Both the position numbers and the translations under genes were made by a program. Of a stretch of 64,000 nucleotides of DNA, positions 11,964-24,214 are shown one piece after another (position 1 is the stretch's first letter; every line of letters begins with the position of its first letter). The stretch lies in the NCBI GenBank assembly GCA_015680685.1, contig MNCI01013853.1, forward strand, positions 344,243-408,242, in the 5' to 3' direction. A model generated the notes under the pieces. That model searched no databases and was not told where the DNA came from. It saw nothing but the letters and a program-made list of their open reading frames with translations. The stretch is from Gnetum montanum (taxonomy: Eukaryota > Streptophyta > Gnetopsida > Gnetales > Gnetaceae).

Positions 11964-14039
11964 GAATGAATGAAAACTCATCCTTGAGTTTCTTACAAAA
12001 TATTGGGAATGTATGGAATTATTAACTAAACGACAATTGATGATGACATAGAATGACAAACTCAAAGTGCCTGCTAAATGGATCGTGAAACATATTACAA
12101 CATTAGTGTGCATAACGATTATGGTGAACACTATACATAGATGACATCCAGACCCTCATTTGATAGCTTGAAGAGAGAGGGAAAAGAAAGAAAATGAGGT
12201 GAATTGTTGCCAATGTTAGGAATGTGCACACCATTTTTCATCCATGGCCACATGACCAAGCTTGTTCCTTGCGTAAATGCTCTAGCTCTAGTCCATGCTA
12301 AGTGCTCCCTCTTATCCCAGTCCATTGTTTAGGTGGTCGCCATCTACACACACAACACAATCATGAATTAGCAAGGATATATAAGATATAATGTAGTTGA
12401 TACCTTGCCTCAATATGAAGCTCATTGGCTATGTTGTGGGTATGGTAGATACTAGGTTAGAGGTTTCTAAGTGATAACTACCTAAGCTGTAGGGGTGAGA
12501 TAAGTAATGGAAAAATTTGAGATAAGCCCCCACAACTAAGACCGAACCTCTAGTAGCAATAGGATGGAAAATGAAAGAAAAAGGAAGATAAGAAGAATAA
12601 CAATGGTGAAGCTAGTAAAAATGTATAGAAGGGTAGATAAAAATGGGTTTCATAGATGGGGTGAAATAAGAAATAGTTGACTGGAAGAAATGTTTAAGGA
12701 AAAGAACTTAACAATTGCACCCAGAAAGAAATGCTAGTGGGTCCTCCCCAAAGCAGGCTCATGCCCATTATGCCCTGAAAAACCCACAAACCAAAGAGTT
12801 TGTAGCCTCTAAGAATGACACATGGAAATAATAGTTAAGAATTCACCCACAAAAATTTACCAAAGAATGACAATGCATTGACCAAGATACAGATGAATGA
12901 CAAAATCAACAATGAGGTGGAATATGGAAAGCAATACGGGAAGAGAAGAGAGAATGGAATGGAATCCAAAAATCAAGGTTGTCTAAAGTCTCCTATATAG
13001 TATGTGGTTAAGGTGACTTAATAAAGTTTAGAGAAAATCCAAATTAAAACTAACCACATCCAGTGACCTCGTATCAACAAAGTTGACCAACCTATCCTCC
13101 TGAAGTAACAAGAATGCTTTCACAGAGCAACCACCATCCCAGAAAGAGAAGAATAGAGAAGCAAGAAGTGAGAAAGGGGCTTAGTTAGAGAGAACCTTCA
13201 GGCATGGGTAGCATGTATTTCTAGTGCCATAATTAGTGCTTGTAGCCCATGTTTCTTGATTATGTTTAAGGGGTATGCTTTGAATTCTCATTAGTTTTTT
13301 TTTTGAGTGAGAACCACGCCATGCAAGGACATATTTGATTTATTCAACTTCTTGAGATTAGTCGATAGCGGGATGGTGGAAAACCTATGAGGAGCATTTA
13401 AGTACCCAAGAGAATAGACAGCACAAATGCGTTGAATCCCCTTGAGATCACACCATTTTCAATCCATTTTAATCTTTTTTTGGTTTGAAGAATATCAAGC
13501 CACCAATTCATTAATAGGTTTGCTTAGAAAAAGGGACAGTATAGTTCCAAAATCAAGGGAAATCATAGAGTTGAATAGATGAATGGATGATGTGGACTCA
13601 TTGCCTATTTTATCAAAAGAAGCCATATCTTAGCATCGATGTTGAAAGTCAAAGCTAAAATCCAAACATTAGCAAGTAACACTATTATAGTACAATCCAC
13701 CATCATGAGCACTTATTATATGACAAGTGAGAGTTAATTAGACAAAATGAAACAAAGGAAGAAATAGTAAAAATGTTAACGATGGTGTAAAAAAAAACAA
13801 GTAAACATGAAAAATGTGTAAAACAAAAAGGACAGAAGAAACTAAGGACTTAGAGTCATTAGCATTGGTGGCCTTCTCCCCATGATTGAGTCAAAAGAAG
13901 GAGATTCAAAGTAATGAGAAGGGTTGTCAATTAACAAAGGTAGTGGTAGAATTGGCTATTTTAAGCTCATGTAAAGGTTTGGTTTGCTAGATGTTAACCA
14001 ATAATTTCTTATTCGGGCTTTCAGGTTTATATATCATCA
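11964..14039 (-). other. Non-coding 3' region of inner element
   Basis: No domain recognised between the integrase end and the polypurine tract. Phrases such as GAACCACGCCATGCAAGGACAT (13.31 kb) and the A-rich tract near 13780-13830 are shared with the outer element (9.2-9.85 kb), which anchors the two elements as relatives. Confidence 0.6.
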
Positions 14040-15000
14040 TGGCCCCTAAAGAAAAAGTTTCATGAATAATATAAGGTTCTTCCCACAACATTTGAAATTT
14101 AGTTCATTGTGACAAATGTGCAGGATTCTAATAGAGAACCCTATCTCCTAGTTGGTACGTCAATTTTCTAATTTTTAGGTCGTGACATTGTTTGTTGAAG
14201 GCCTTGTATAGTTTGTTAGATGGCAAGTTGGCCAAATGGTTCTCATCTAGCAAGTTAAGATTCATTAATCATTCCTTTTGCACTAGATTAACGTTAAGGT
14301 TAAGGTCACATGTTGTAGATAGTATACAGAGCTTAGCTTGGATAGGAAGTGTTGGAAGTTTACCAAACACTAACTCCTAGGGAGAGTAGCCTATAGGGAG
14401 TTTCCATGTGGAGTGGTAGGCCCAAAGAGCATTGTTCATATTGGTGCTCCAGTCTCACCTATATTTGCTAATGGTTCATGTCAAGATTTTTGTAATTTCC
14501 CTATTGGTGACTTTATCTTGACCATTTTCTTGAGAATGATATGGTGTAGTTAGTTTATGCTTAACTCCTAAGCATTGCATCAACTTCCAAAAAGTTGCAC
14601 GAGGCATGCCAAACATATTTATGTTTTGTTGTTGAACAAATCATGTAGTAGTAAATGATGTACAGTCGATAAAAATAGCTTCTTCTACCCACTTTGTAAA
14701 TTAATCAACAACAACATCAATGTATGCTTTTCCATTGAACATTGGTGTGATAGGCCTCATAAAATCAATACTCCATTGTTGTGGACCTTCTAGTCTAGCA
14801 GTCATTCCCTCATCGCATTGGCAGTGCTCACAAGATTGGACAAAATCATGGGTGTCCCAAAATAATGTAGGCCAATAGTATCCTACAAGCAATATTTTAA
14901 TCGTTGTTCATCTCCTAGCATAATGACCCCCATAGAGGCCCTCATGAGCATCTTGGAGAACTTGCAATTGATCTATGTCAAGAACACACCATCGAACCAA
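14040..15000 (-). pseudogene. Integrase of inner element
   Basis: Reading the minus strand, the HHCC zinc-binding domain is visible as HEGLYGGHYA, then GYYWPTLFWDTH and SCEHCQCDEGM. The catalytic core begins with WSIDFMRPI (first Asp present) and KAYIDVVVDKFTKW. The region usually holding the second Asp is garbled. The third block reads PYHSQENGQDKVTNREI with Lys where the catalytic Glu is expected. The C-terminal end shows NNALWAYHSTWKLPIGYSP and a decayed GAMMIY segment near 14050. Integrase would join cDNA to host DNA. At least two catalytic positions and several frames are lost. Confidence 0.88.
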
Positions 15001-15138
15001 GCCATTGGAACATACCTTGCAAATGTGTCCATTAATTTCCATGAAATGTTTGACTTGGTGGATAAACTATTGTTTCTTTTTAATGTCTAGCCCTTGTGGT
15101 GTTTCTTGCATGAGAAGACAAGTAAGAATGCTACTATA

Positions 15139-15590
15139 CTAGTTTGTATTTATGGGTGATTGATTGTTTATCACACCTACAAAGAGGAGTTCATTAGGGA
15201 AGTGATCAAAAATTGAGTATTCATCCTCTTTGTTGTCCCATTGCAACCGAGATAAATGAACAAGAAAAACATTCTTTGTGCCTTTACAATCTACTATCGT
15301 GATATCAAACTCTTTCACGATCAATAGCCATCGTATGACATGAGGGCTCACTATTGGTTTATTCATGAGGAGCTGAGTTGCACTATTATATGTGTGTACA
15401 AATACTTTATAGCCTAATACATAGTGCCTAAATTTTTCTAGTGCAAACACCATAGCCATTAACTCTTTTTCTATTACTGTATAGTTGAGTTGTGTACTAG
15501 CAAGAATTTGACTTGCACAGTGAATGTAATAGGGACATTTTTGGTCATCTAACTATGTAAGTATGACTCCTAGAGCAAAATTAGACACAT
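15139..15590 (-). pseudogene. RNase H of inner element
   Basis: The 106-codon open frame 15139-15459 reads MAMVFALEKFRHYVLGYKV, then a decayed YTDHAA-like segment and VIRWLLIVKEFDI, ending in HLSRLQ. These are the RNase H and connection blocks of Ty3/gypsy pol. Just upstream, across a stop, sit FHIMIDVSNFALGVILT and LNYTVIEKEL, the first catalytic Asp block and its partner Glu. It would degrade the RNA strand of the RNA:DNA hybrid. It is contiguous with the reverse transcriptase. Confidence 0.87.
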
Positions 15591-16480
15591 CAATCATTAT
15601 ATGGAACGGTCTGAACCAGTCAGGAGCTTGTAAAATGGGTGGTTCTATGAGCTTCAATTTCAAAGTTTGGAAAGGTAGCTCACATTCCTTAGTCCATTCA
15701 AAGGATTCGTCCTTCTTCATTAATTCTACCAATGGTTTCGCAATCTTCGAAAATTTCTCGATGAAGCATCTATAACAACCAGTATATCCAAGGAATGATC
15801 GAACATCTTCTATAATTTTAGGTTGATGAGTGATTCCTTGGATGACCTTAATTTTTTCAGGATGTACCTCCATCCCTATTTGTGAAATTTTATGTCCTAA
15901 TACAATGCCCTCTTGGACCATTAAGTGGGTTTTGTACCAATTGAGCCCTAGGTTGGTTTCTACACATTGTCTCAGTACTTTCTCCAATCGGTCCAATGCT
16001 TGTTCAAAGTCTGCTCTATAAGTGGAGAAATCATCTATAAAAACCTTCATACCATTCCCTATTTGTTACTAAAATATACTAAGAATTAGATGTTGAAATG
16101 TTGCTGAAGCATTGCATAAGCCAAACAACATTTTCCTATATGCAAATGTACCCCAAGGACTCATGCATGGAGTCTTGGATTGGTCTTCTAGTGCTATTTC
16201 AATTTGATTGTACCCACTATAACCATCCAAAAAACTATAATAACAATGCCCTACAATGGTATCTAAATCTTAGTCAACGAATGATAATGGAAAATGGCAT
16301 TTAAATGTTGCCATGTTTAATAGCCTAAAGTTTATACACACCCTCCATTTACCACCTTTTTTAGGTACAATGACTAATGGACTAACCCATTCCCTATCAA
16401 CAATGGGGTAGATAAACCCATCCCTTAGAAGTTGTTCAATTTCTTCTTTGACTACTTGCTTAAGCTTTGTGTTCAGTTGT
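15553..16480 (-). pseudogene. Reverse transcriptase of inner element
   Basis: The largest open piece is 15553-16050 (165 codons). It holds the catalytic box VFIDDFS near its start, then ETNLGLNWYKTHLMVQEGIV, VLGHKIS, VRSFLGYTGCYRCFIEKFSK, and runs into RNase H. Upstream (16050-16480), broken by stops, are VPKKGGKWRVCINFRLLN (Asn where Asp is usual), FLDGYSGYNQI with the first catalytic Asp, and FGLCNASATFQ. The residues and block order fit Athila-type Ty3/gypsy polymerases. Frameshifts and stops inactivate it. Confidence 0.92.
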
Positions 16481-17179
16481 CTTTATGATTGTTGTCAAGG
16501 TTTCATAGAGGGGTTAGTGTAGGTTCTAGGTTGGCATATCCTAGGATCTATTTTGGTTAATTTGGAATATGACCAAGCAAAGGTTTTGAACCATTTGTTC
16601 ACCATCTTCAGTAGTTTTTCTTTCTATTGAGGAGTAAGCTTCGCATTAATGATTACTAATTTTCCATTCTTGAGAAATGTATACTCCATAATGGTGGGAA
16701 ATGGTTTTAATTCAAGGGGCTCTTTCTTAAACTTATTAGGGATTTTCAACTTCTCCTAGTTGATATTTTCAGTTTCAGTACTTGGAAGTTGGCGATGGAC
16801 TTGCTCTAATGTATCTATGCTATCAATATAGGCACAAGTCAAGTTCTCAGTTTGTTCTATGCATATAGTTGAATTGCTCTCTTGGTCAACTATCAACCAT
16901 TGGGTGCCTTCTTATCTTGTGGTTACTACATACAGGCATCTTTGTAAGTCAGTCACTTGTGCACATTGGTTGCATGTAGGCAATGTTAAGCATTGTACAA
17001 ACTAGGACTTCTACACACAGTTGCTCCCTATGTCACTATATGCGATGCATGGAACTTTCTTCTTCTCAATCTTTCCAAACATATTTTCTTTTGATATCTC
17101 TAGGGAAAGATCACGTATTCCTAGGCATGCATCAATCATACTTATCCATGCTCTTCCCATTATGATTGAAAAGTCCCCT

Positions 17180-17430
17180 TATAATTGTTGACTTGGATCA
17201 CTAAGAAATTGATTAGATATGACAAACCACAAATAGTGGTGACAATGTTCTCAACTAGTCCCAATGGAACAGTGATGGATTGGTTGGTCAACTCTAAATA
17301 GATGTTACTTTTCTTTAACGGAGGTAGGTTCTAGGCTTTATACATTTCCTGGGAGATCAAGTTTACACCAGAAACTGAATCCAAAAGAGCTTTGCAAGGC
17401 TCATTTTCAGTGATTTGCAAATAAATAAGA
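17180..17430 (-). pseudogene. Aspartic protease region of inner element
   Basis: On the minus strand ALLDSVSGVNLIS occupies the place of the retropepsin active-site block (plant elements usually have LD-G-AS-NL), followed by sequence resembling the flap region. The protease would cut the gag-pol polyprotein. It lies between gag and reverse transcriptase, as expected for Ty3/gypsy. The Gly after the catalytic Asp-Ser appears to be Val, and stops follow. Confidence 0.6.
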
Positions 17431-17689
17431 GAACTTTCAAGATCAGAGAATTTCCTAGGAAGATGGCCAGTTTTAATCTAATCAGTGATGGCATGGGTTA
17501 ACATGATAATATGTGTTGGGTGTGGTTTTTGGTTTGAAGAAAGATTTGGAAATTCAAATGATAATGAGGTGTTTGGATAATTAGCCACTTGTGGTTGTAA
17601 GGATTTGGTTGGAATATTGGTTCTAAAGAAAGGTCTCTTCTTTGATTGGTTGTCCAAACCAATAGTAAGTCGAGGGTTGACAACCCTTA

Positions 17690-20027
17690 TAGCATTATGT
17701 TGCTGCGGCTGGATAGGAAGCTTGCCCTACATAGTTGGAGCAAGTGGTAATAGAGTTGAGGGTGGAAGTGGTGCAAACAGATGAGAAGGATAATGCATAT
17801 GTAGAACATCACTCCTAGGGGAAGGAGCTCTATAGTACTTAGGGATCTGGTAGTGATGCTGAGGAGTGACGTGACTAGTAGAGTCATGTGGAGAGATCAA
17901 CTATTGAACGTAATACCCATATGGGTCAGGTTGACGATAAGGGTATTGTTGACATGGTAGTGGCATTCCCCATAGTTGTGGATATTGTCACTATTGATAC
18001 TGTTCATTTGGTTGTGGTAGAGCTCCACTTGAATAATATGTCAAGGGTTGGTGGAACTGCCTTGGGTTACCTTGAGGATAAGGTAACCTTTTGGGTGTTT
18101 ATCATCTACTTAACTGTGGGTTTAGTGCATATACCCAAGACTCTTGTAGATGTGGCACTACTGGGCAACATCCTTTAGGATCGTCATATTAGCATATCTC
18201 ACATCCACCATCATTGTCTATGTTTGAATCCACAACCTCTTCAATAATGGCAACTTTTCCGTTACCCTTGTTATGTGCATACTCAGCTTCTTTCTTTTTC
18301 ATTCTTTCTTAGTCACTACTTTGTTCTCTAGACTCCTCTACTATTTTTTAGAAAAATTTGAAACTAATCATCTAGGGAGTTCCACATTTTATCTACCTTT
18401 GATGATACTTCTAATGTAGACTTTTGAATGGAAAAAGTCTTTCTATTCACCATCTCTTCAAGTGGTGACTCTTCTTCATCTTCACAAAATCTAATTTCCT
18501 TCTTTCGAAGTGAAGAATCTCTATTGTACTCTTCCACACTTTCTCTTTTCCTCAACTCACTTTCCTCCTTGGCAACTTGCTCCAACAATATTTGTATTTG
18601 GTGGGCTCTGAGCTCAGATATCCTTCCTTGGGCATAAGTCCTTCTCTGCATTTCGTACCTAAGCCCATCCATGAGATGGCATCGTTGTTCCTTTTGAAAG
18701 TAACCATGGCCAGGGCAACAATGTAATAATGTATAATATTGGCCCGTGGCAACATCCAAGTGTTCATATCCTCCTTGTTTCCATCCTTGGATTTGCCTAT
18801 GCAGGTTGGACACTTGGGAGTACATTTGATACTTATCGTTGAATAGCTTTAACATGGTACTCCATCGATAAGTGGATTTTAGTTCTATGGACTAGTACCA
18901 GATTTATACTTCTTTGATCAATGTTCATGGAAACAACTTTAACTTTTGGCATTCATTTTCTATATTTTGTAAGGCACATGTGTCGTGGAATGCTTGTAAA
19001 TGATTTTGAGGATCAACATTGTATCCCCCCTAAAATTGTGGGATGTTATTCATGTCTAGTCTTTTGATCCTACTATCTTTCTAGTGCCTTGTTGGAATCC
19101 TAATAGCCTCTATTATATCTAACATACTTTAGGTGGTGAGTAGGGGTTCATTGTGATTGTACTATCTATGGCGTCTATGATGCCTATGCTATTCCCTACT
19201 CTCCCTTCTTTCGTGATTGTCTCTATAGATTGCTCTCATCACATTTTTCAACTCCTTTGTCTATGATCTCTATTTTTCTTACCATTGAACTCATGGTCTT
19301 TCCCCTTGTGACTGTGTTCAGATCCCAAAGGAGAGGGGGAAGAAGATGATAAAGGTGAAGAGGAAGGAGGACTAGCACCATGATGACTCCTATCCCTTTC
19401 TCTTTGATGGTTGCAGCCTCGATCACGGTTACAATGTTTGTCATTATCATGTGTTCATATTCCTTTTTTGAACCCTTTATGTCCACTAGTACTAGAACCT
19501 AGGTTATGACTAGTTGAGTGAAGATTTTGATACACAAATCCTTGACCGAAGTCAATGAGAGGAACATCATTTTTTGGAAAACCTCCTGAGATAGGTTCAC
19601 CACCCTCGTTTTCACTTAGGACATACAAGACATCTTGAGACCACTTTCCCTTCATGGATTTGTAATGTATCTCCTATTATAGATCTCTCTGGCATTGTGC
19701 CTTTGTGGTTCAATAATCTCTTGAATCTTATTCATGCACAATGTACTTTGATTATAAGTGTTACATACCAATTCCAGTGAGAGCATGAAGAAGCATGCCC
19801 GGGAGTGAGCAACTGGGAGGTAACACTATGTTACCTTTTAAATCATTCCATTGTAGTTGTTCATCCTAGTGGACGATAAAGGTAAAGTTTGGTATATACT
19901 TATCCATAAGAGTGTATACCATGCAAAACTGTTGGGGCACTGGCGGATCATCATGTGCACTCTACCTCCGATTGTTCATGGTATCAAACCTAGTCTGTGA
20001 AGGACTCTCATAAGAAGAAGGAGACAT
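17690..20027 (-). pseudogene. gag of inner element
   Basis: The likely start is the ATG at 20027 (MSPSSYESPSQTRFDTMNN), about 140 bp inside the primer site. A decayed N-terminal block has the pattern NFTFIVH-DEQLQWNDLKG. A Ser-rich and basic segment follows (19.2-19.66 kb). The gag core, 18364-18855, reads MLKLFNDKYQMYSQVSNLHR and a region ending LMDGLRYEMQRRT. The knuckle near 18160-18203 is CEIC-YDDPKGCCP with a stop inside. A Pro/Gln-rich tail runs down to about 17690. The N-terminus does not match that of the GAG-only copies. Many stops and frame changes are present. Confidence 0.8.
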
Positions 20028-20144
20028 GGCTGATTATTTAGTGTGTAATACCTTTTTCCAGTGATTGTAGCATAGTTAACTCTAAGGGTTCGTTCCAACG
20101 ATGGAAATATTTTTGAAGTTCTAATCATCACACAAACAAAAAAG

Positions 20145-20162
20145 TCCTCGACAATAGTCCCA
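20145..20162 (-). other. Primer-binding site of inner element
   Basis: Minus strand TGGGACTATTGTCGAGGA sits one base inside the LTR. Plant tRNA-Asp(GTC) 3' ends would pair with TGGCGCCGTTGCCGGGGA. The observed site keeps 12 of 18 positions, and five of the six changes are transitions. Confidence 0.8.
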
Positions 20163-20163
20163 A

Positions 20164-21019
20164 TGATGAGCAACAAGGTACTCCTATGTCCAACCATATG
20201 AATACGAGCGTTTATGCATGATCTAGTCAAACTCGAAGGATTAAGTGATTATGCACCTATGCAAAACAAGGATGAGTTATGCGATCATTGTCTTCCCAAG
20301 TTTACTTGTAAGGCTCAATTGTATGCTTAAGTAAACTCAAGGTATGTGATTTTTATTATTTTATGTTTTATGTTCTTGATGCATAAAAGAGGGAAATGAA
20401 GTAATTTAATAACTAACTTTATTTAACTAGTTAACTATTCTCTAACTAGTCTTAACACCAGCATCCATTCCCACTCTTTAGAGACATCCTGAACCAATGT
20501 AATACTACCAGGATTACCAAATGCTAGTTCATTGGTAATTGGTAATTGAGTGTTCCGCGTATGCTCAAAGTGCTCGTGTTGAGTGTGCTAGTTCATTGGT
20601 AATTGACAATTAATAATTCTATGAAATAACATTAAGTAACTATTGAAAGTATTAAATAATAGTAAATAACATGATTTGAAATAATTAAGCTATTCTAAAT
20701 GTTGCAAGGTTTATGAAAAATTTTATCTTTATTTCCTGACATAAGGTGTGCTCAGGTACACAATGCTCAAATAAAGATCCGTTCACTTTATGCCTCTTGC
20801 TGTGGGCACTCAGAAATAACTGTAACTCTAGAAGGGAAAAAAATACAAGATTTCAAGTAAGGGACTAAAAAGTAATGCCAAACCAAGTTCCCCTATCTCC
20901 TATTTATAGCTAATGAGACAAGTTCTGACATCGCATGTCCGATATTGCTTCAACAACTTCGATATCATGTATCTGATATCGAGGGTTCGATATTGAGGGT
21001 CTGATATCTAGACTCATCA
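20164..21019 (-). repeat. 5' LTR of inner element
   Basis: Begins TGATGAGCAACAAGGTACTC and ends CTAGACTCATCA, immediately followed by GACAT (21020-21024). It is the partner of 11103-11954 and has the same GATATC-rich U3. Confidence 0.93.
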
Positions 21020-21024
21020 GACAT

Positions 21025-22290
21025 CCTATTAAACTTTACTTCAAGTTCATCAATAGATTTCTATATCAGCAAGGTTTGTTGTGGAATCATTATATCAAGA
21101 GCAGTTACATTTTCCTTACCATAGATCTCGACCTCCTTCTATTAAAGAGTTGGGTCCCATTGATATTTCTTGACTTTCTTTGATTTGCATATCTCTCCTT
21201 CTTCTTTTGCCACATGCTCTATAAGCTTTTTTTTTTTTGATGGGCTTGGAGCTTGTATAATTGCCTTGGGCCATACATCCCAAGGGTCTCCCTTGTTTCA
21301 TTATGAAGTTCATCTATGATGTCAAAAAGTTGCCATTCCTTAGAGAAACCATGGCCTGGGAATCTATTCAATAAGGCATAATATATATTTAAGGTTATGT
21401 CTAAGGATTTATGTTATTCTTGCTTCCACTCTTGGATTTGTCTCCTCAAATTGAACACCCTTACATAGGTTTGGTATGTCTTGTTGAAAAGTTCTAGCAT
21501 TGTAGACCATTATCATATTGAATTTGGTCTCAACGATCTATACCACACTTCAGCTCTATCAATTAGTATCCTAGGAAACAACTTAAGCTTTTGCCATCCA
21601 CTTTCAATGTTGTAGAAAGAATTGGCATCATGGAAGGATTGTAAATGATGTTGCAGATTTGAATCATAGCATCCTACAAATTTAGGAATATTATTCATGT
21701 CAAGCTTAGGTAGGTGACTCTTTTTGTGATGCCTACGAGATATCTTTACTACCTCTATGATCTACATTAGGCTCTTAGTGGCCAACAAGGGTTCATTGTC
21801 ATCAAATAGGTTGTGAGGGAAATTTCTATTTCTATGTGTTTGATCATGATAATGCTGTCTATGTTCATGGTAACATCTTTGATCTTTCCCGTGGGTTCAA
21901 CCCTTTAGTCCAACCCTTTAGTGGAGCTCTATCTCTATACCTACGTTCATCTTCACCAGAACTAGATGTTAAAGGAAAAGAGAAAGATGAGGAACTAAAA
22001 AAATTGATATGGCTTTTATGGTGTTCCCCAAGGTCCCTTAGTTTATTGTTTCTTGGTTTTGAGGAGGTCTTAGGCCTTAAGGCCTTCCCTAGTTTAGGAC
22101 TCACATCATCTCCTTCAAGATTGTTTTCCTTAGGCGAATGTAGTCTTTAAGTGTCTTCAAGGTGGTCATGATTATAAGAAACCGTTGCATAAGGTTGGTC
22201 ACTCCAATTTTCTTCAACATATATCTCATTAGTTTTCCAATGAATGTGTTTGCTATACAGTGCATTGTCACTTCCATGTAAGAGAGACAT
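21025..22290 (-). pseudogene. gag N-terminal part of outer element
   Basis: The start is chosen as the ATG at 22290. The N-terminus reads MSLLHGSDNALYSK, then HWKTNEIYVEENWSDQP. This parallels MPLLQDNNNATLSEEVHWRT of the 53.6 kb element and the remnant at 61.4-61.57 kb. A basic and Ser-rich linker follows. The gag core is at 21513-21698 (MNNIPKFVGCYDSN, WQKLKLFPRILIDRAEVWYR). A further piece, 21116-21313, lies just before the nested insertion, which cuts the frame at 21024. The rest continues at 11097. Confidence 0.8.
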
Positions 22291-22396
22291 TGTTGTTTAT
22301 TTATGATGTGTGTGAGCTAATATTTTTGGAAAGATAGATCATTAATATATTTATAGTGATCATGTATAATATAACTAATCTAGATGACTAGCACCA

Positions 22397-22414
22397 TCCT
22401 TGACAACGGTTCCA
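22397..22414 (-). other. Primer-binding site of outer element
   Basis: Minus strand TGGAACCGTTGTCAAGGA, one base inside the 5' LTR. It matches the complement of the tRNA-Asp 3' end at 13 of 18 positions; the differences are mainly G-to-A or C-to-T. Confidence 0.82.
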
Positions 22415-22415
22415 A

Positions 22416-23263
22416 TGATGAGCAATGAGGTACCCCTACATCCAACCATATGAATCATAAACATTCATATGGTTTAGTCCATAATGAGGCATATGATTTT
22501 TATTATTTTATATTTTGTGGTTCTATGATTAACAATAGGTTAAAACTCAATTTATAATTAATTGAACTAATCTAATTGCTAATTAATAATTAACTACCCT
22601 AACATAAGTATCTGATCTCACTTCTTGTGCACATCCTAAACACATATAACATTGTTGGGTTACCAAACATTAAGTGTTGTTGGGATTACCAAGAGTCGTA
22701 TGCATGCTCAAAGAGATTGTACTTATGTGCTTAATTAATTAACATGCATGAAAATGTAAATATTAACTAAGTACATCAAAAGTAAATCTAATCTAAGTCA
22801 AAGTGCTACAATGAATAAGAATCAATCTTGATCTTATTGCCACTCATGGAATATGTCTAGGTATATTGCTAGTCAAATAAGACTTTTCACAACTAATTCA
22901 AATCCACTCTATGGGCATTCATTGATTGTTATTATGTAATAACACTGCAAGAATTCGACTACTCTATTGACAAAACTATGAAAAACTATTTGGAAACCTT
23001 GTGCCCAAGAGCTATATTTATAGGCTAGTGTATACACTATGACATTGGATACCCAACATCACATCTTGGCTCTAATGTTGGACATCCGATGTTGAGGCTT
23101 TGACATTGGATACCTAATATTGAGGCCTTGTTATTAGAGCTTTGTTATCGAAGCCAAGATATCAAAGCCTTGTTATTGGAGCTAGGATATTAGAGCTTTG
23201 TTATTGAAGCCAACCAAAAAGTTGACTTTTTATCAGATAACCTAGCCAACTAATGATTCATCA
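22416..23263 (-). repeat. 5' LTR of outer element
   Basis: Starts TGATGAGCAATGAGGTACCC and ends TAATGATTCATCA, followed by the CTAAC duplication at 23264-23268. It is the partner of 6948-7920 and lacks about 100 bp near its left end relative to that copy. Confidence 0.92.
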
Positions 23264-23268
23264 CTAAC

Positions 23269-24027
23269 CTTGAGTTTTAACTCTTTCTTCTATTGTAAAT
23301 CAATCTCTACAAAATAATGTGTGCACTACATATCGTCTAGTAATACTTTTAACTCTGACTTTAGGATTGTACTAGTGATACCAATAATTTAACTTTTGAC
23401 ACTTTGAAAAATAAGAGAGATTTTCTAATTCAATCCAACAAGGAATTTTAAAGTAGTGAGATTAATAGGGATAAAAATCCACTTTCTATTCTTAAGTAAT
23501 AAAAGTATTATATTGCTCCATAAAAAATTCAAGATCTAGTGATTTCTCAATCATTTTAGAATTTGCCAATTCGATAAGCAAACATTAATTCCATAACATT
23601 CAAGTAGAGCCCAAATCACTAATGTAAAACCCTTGCTTGGGCAAACAAATCCAATAATTTGCAAAAATATGTATTGTGAAGTGATATTTTTTAACATCAA
23701 TTCCTATAAGTCATCAAGGAAAACAAAACTAAAAGCTTTGGAATTCATCATAGTCTCTATAGCTTGAGAGACATTACTATTTTCCATCTTCAAATCATTC
23801 CTTGCCAAAAAAACTTCTATTGCAAAATCTCCTTAAAAAGCCCTTGAGATTGACAAACTAGTGAAAGAATTCTGGTAAGGTAAGAAATAGCTTAAACTAG
23901 AAGTTACAAGATAAAATTTCATAAATTTAAGAAAATACATTGCTTTGATAAGGTAAAATACCAAAGGATCTTGACAATGGTTTACAAGATCATAAGATCT
24001 TAATAATTGTTGATTTGACTATTGCAA
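23269..24027. other. Unclassified spacer
   Basis: No gene recognised between the outer element and the next repeat. Confidence 0.35.
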
Positions 24028-24197
24028 AGGTAGGGAGTGGCTGACCCAACACTTATAAAATAGCCTTGAGAAGTCCATCTTTAAGAATTAACATTATTTA
24101 GTTGTAACAAAGTAATGGATGATTGACCCAAGGGTTATGAAATAGGCAATGAGAAATTCAACTTTAATATTTAACATTATTTAGTTGTATCAAGGTA
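24028..24197. repeat. Diverged direct repeat, about 2 x 82 bp
   Basis: Two adjacent units share GACCCAA...TTATGAAATAG-type sequence and the phrase TTAACATTATTTAGTTGTA (near 24087 and 24170). They differ at many positions, so the duplication is old. Confidence 0.65.
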
Positions 24198-24214
24198 ACT
24201 ACCCCATTTGATAA

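Larger units (their letters stand above)
11103..21019 (-). mobile_element. Pol-bearing Athila-like Ty3/gypsy element (inner, nested)
   Basis: Minus-orientation element of 9.9 kb inserted into the gag of the outer element. LTRs are 11103-11954 and 20164-21019; the GACAT duplication flanks both ends. Order on the minus strand is LTR, Asp-tRNA-like primer site, gag, protease, reverse transcriptase, RNase H, integrase, polypurine tract, LTR. That is the Ty3/gypsy order. ETNLGLNWYKTHLMVQEGIV in the reverse transcriptase and the Asp primer site point to the Athila branch. All frames carry stops, so this copy is inactive. Confidence 0.92.
6948..23263 (-). mobile_element. GAG-only Athila-like LTR element (outer, split by a nested element)
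   Basis: Minus-orientation LTR retrotransposon bounded by TG...CA LTRs (6948-7920 and 22416-23263) and by the target duplication CTAAC at 6943-6947 and 23264-23268. The primer site at 22397-22414 resembles the complement of the tRNA-Asp 3' end, and a G-rich polypurine tract abuts the 3' LTR. Removing the inner element (11103-21019) and one GACAT leaves an interior of about 4.6 kb. That interior encodes gag but no protease, reverse transcriptase, RNase H or integrase that I can find. It is therefore non-autonomous, and the gag is itself disrupted. Confidence 0.9.

Noticed and set aside
12131-12325. Minus-strand open frame in the 3' part of the inner element
   Set aside because: It lies in the env-like position, but I could not read a coiled coil or any domain in it, so it was left as non-coding.
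17888-18178. 96-codon plus-strand open frame
   Set aside because: Lies opposite the gag tail of the inner element, which reads sensibly on the minus strand.
21836-22150. 104-codon plus-strand open frame
   Set aside because: Antisense to the outer-element gag linker. No family resemblance.
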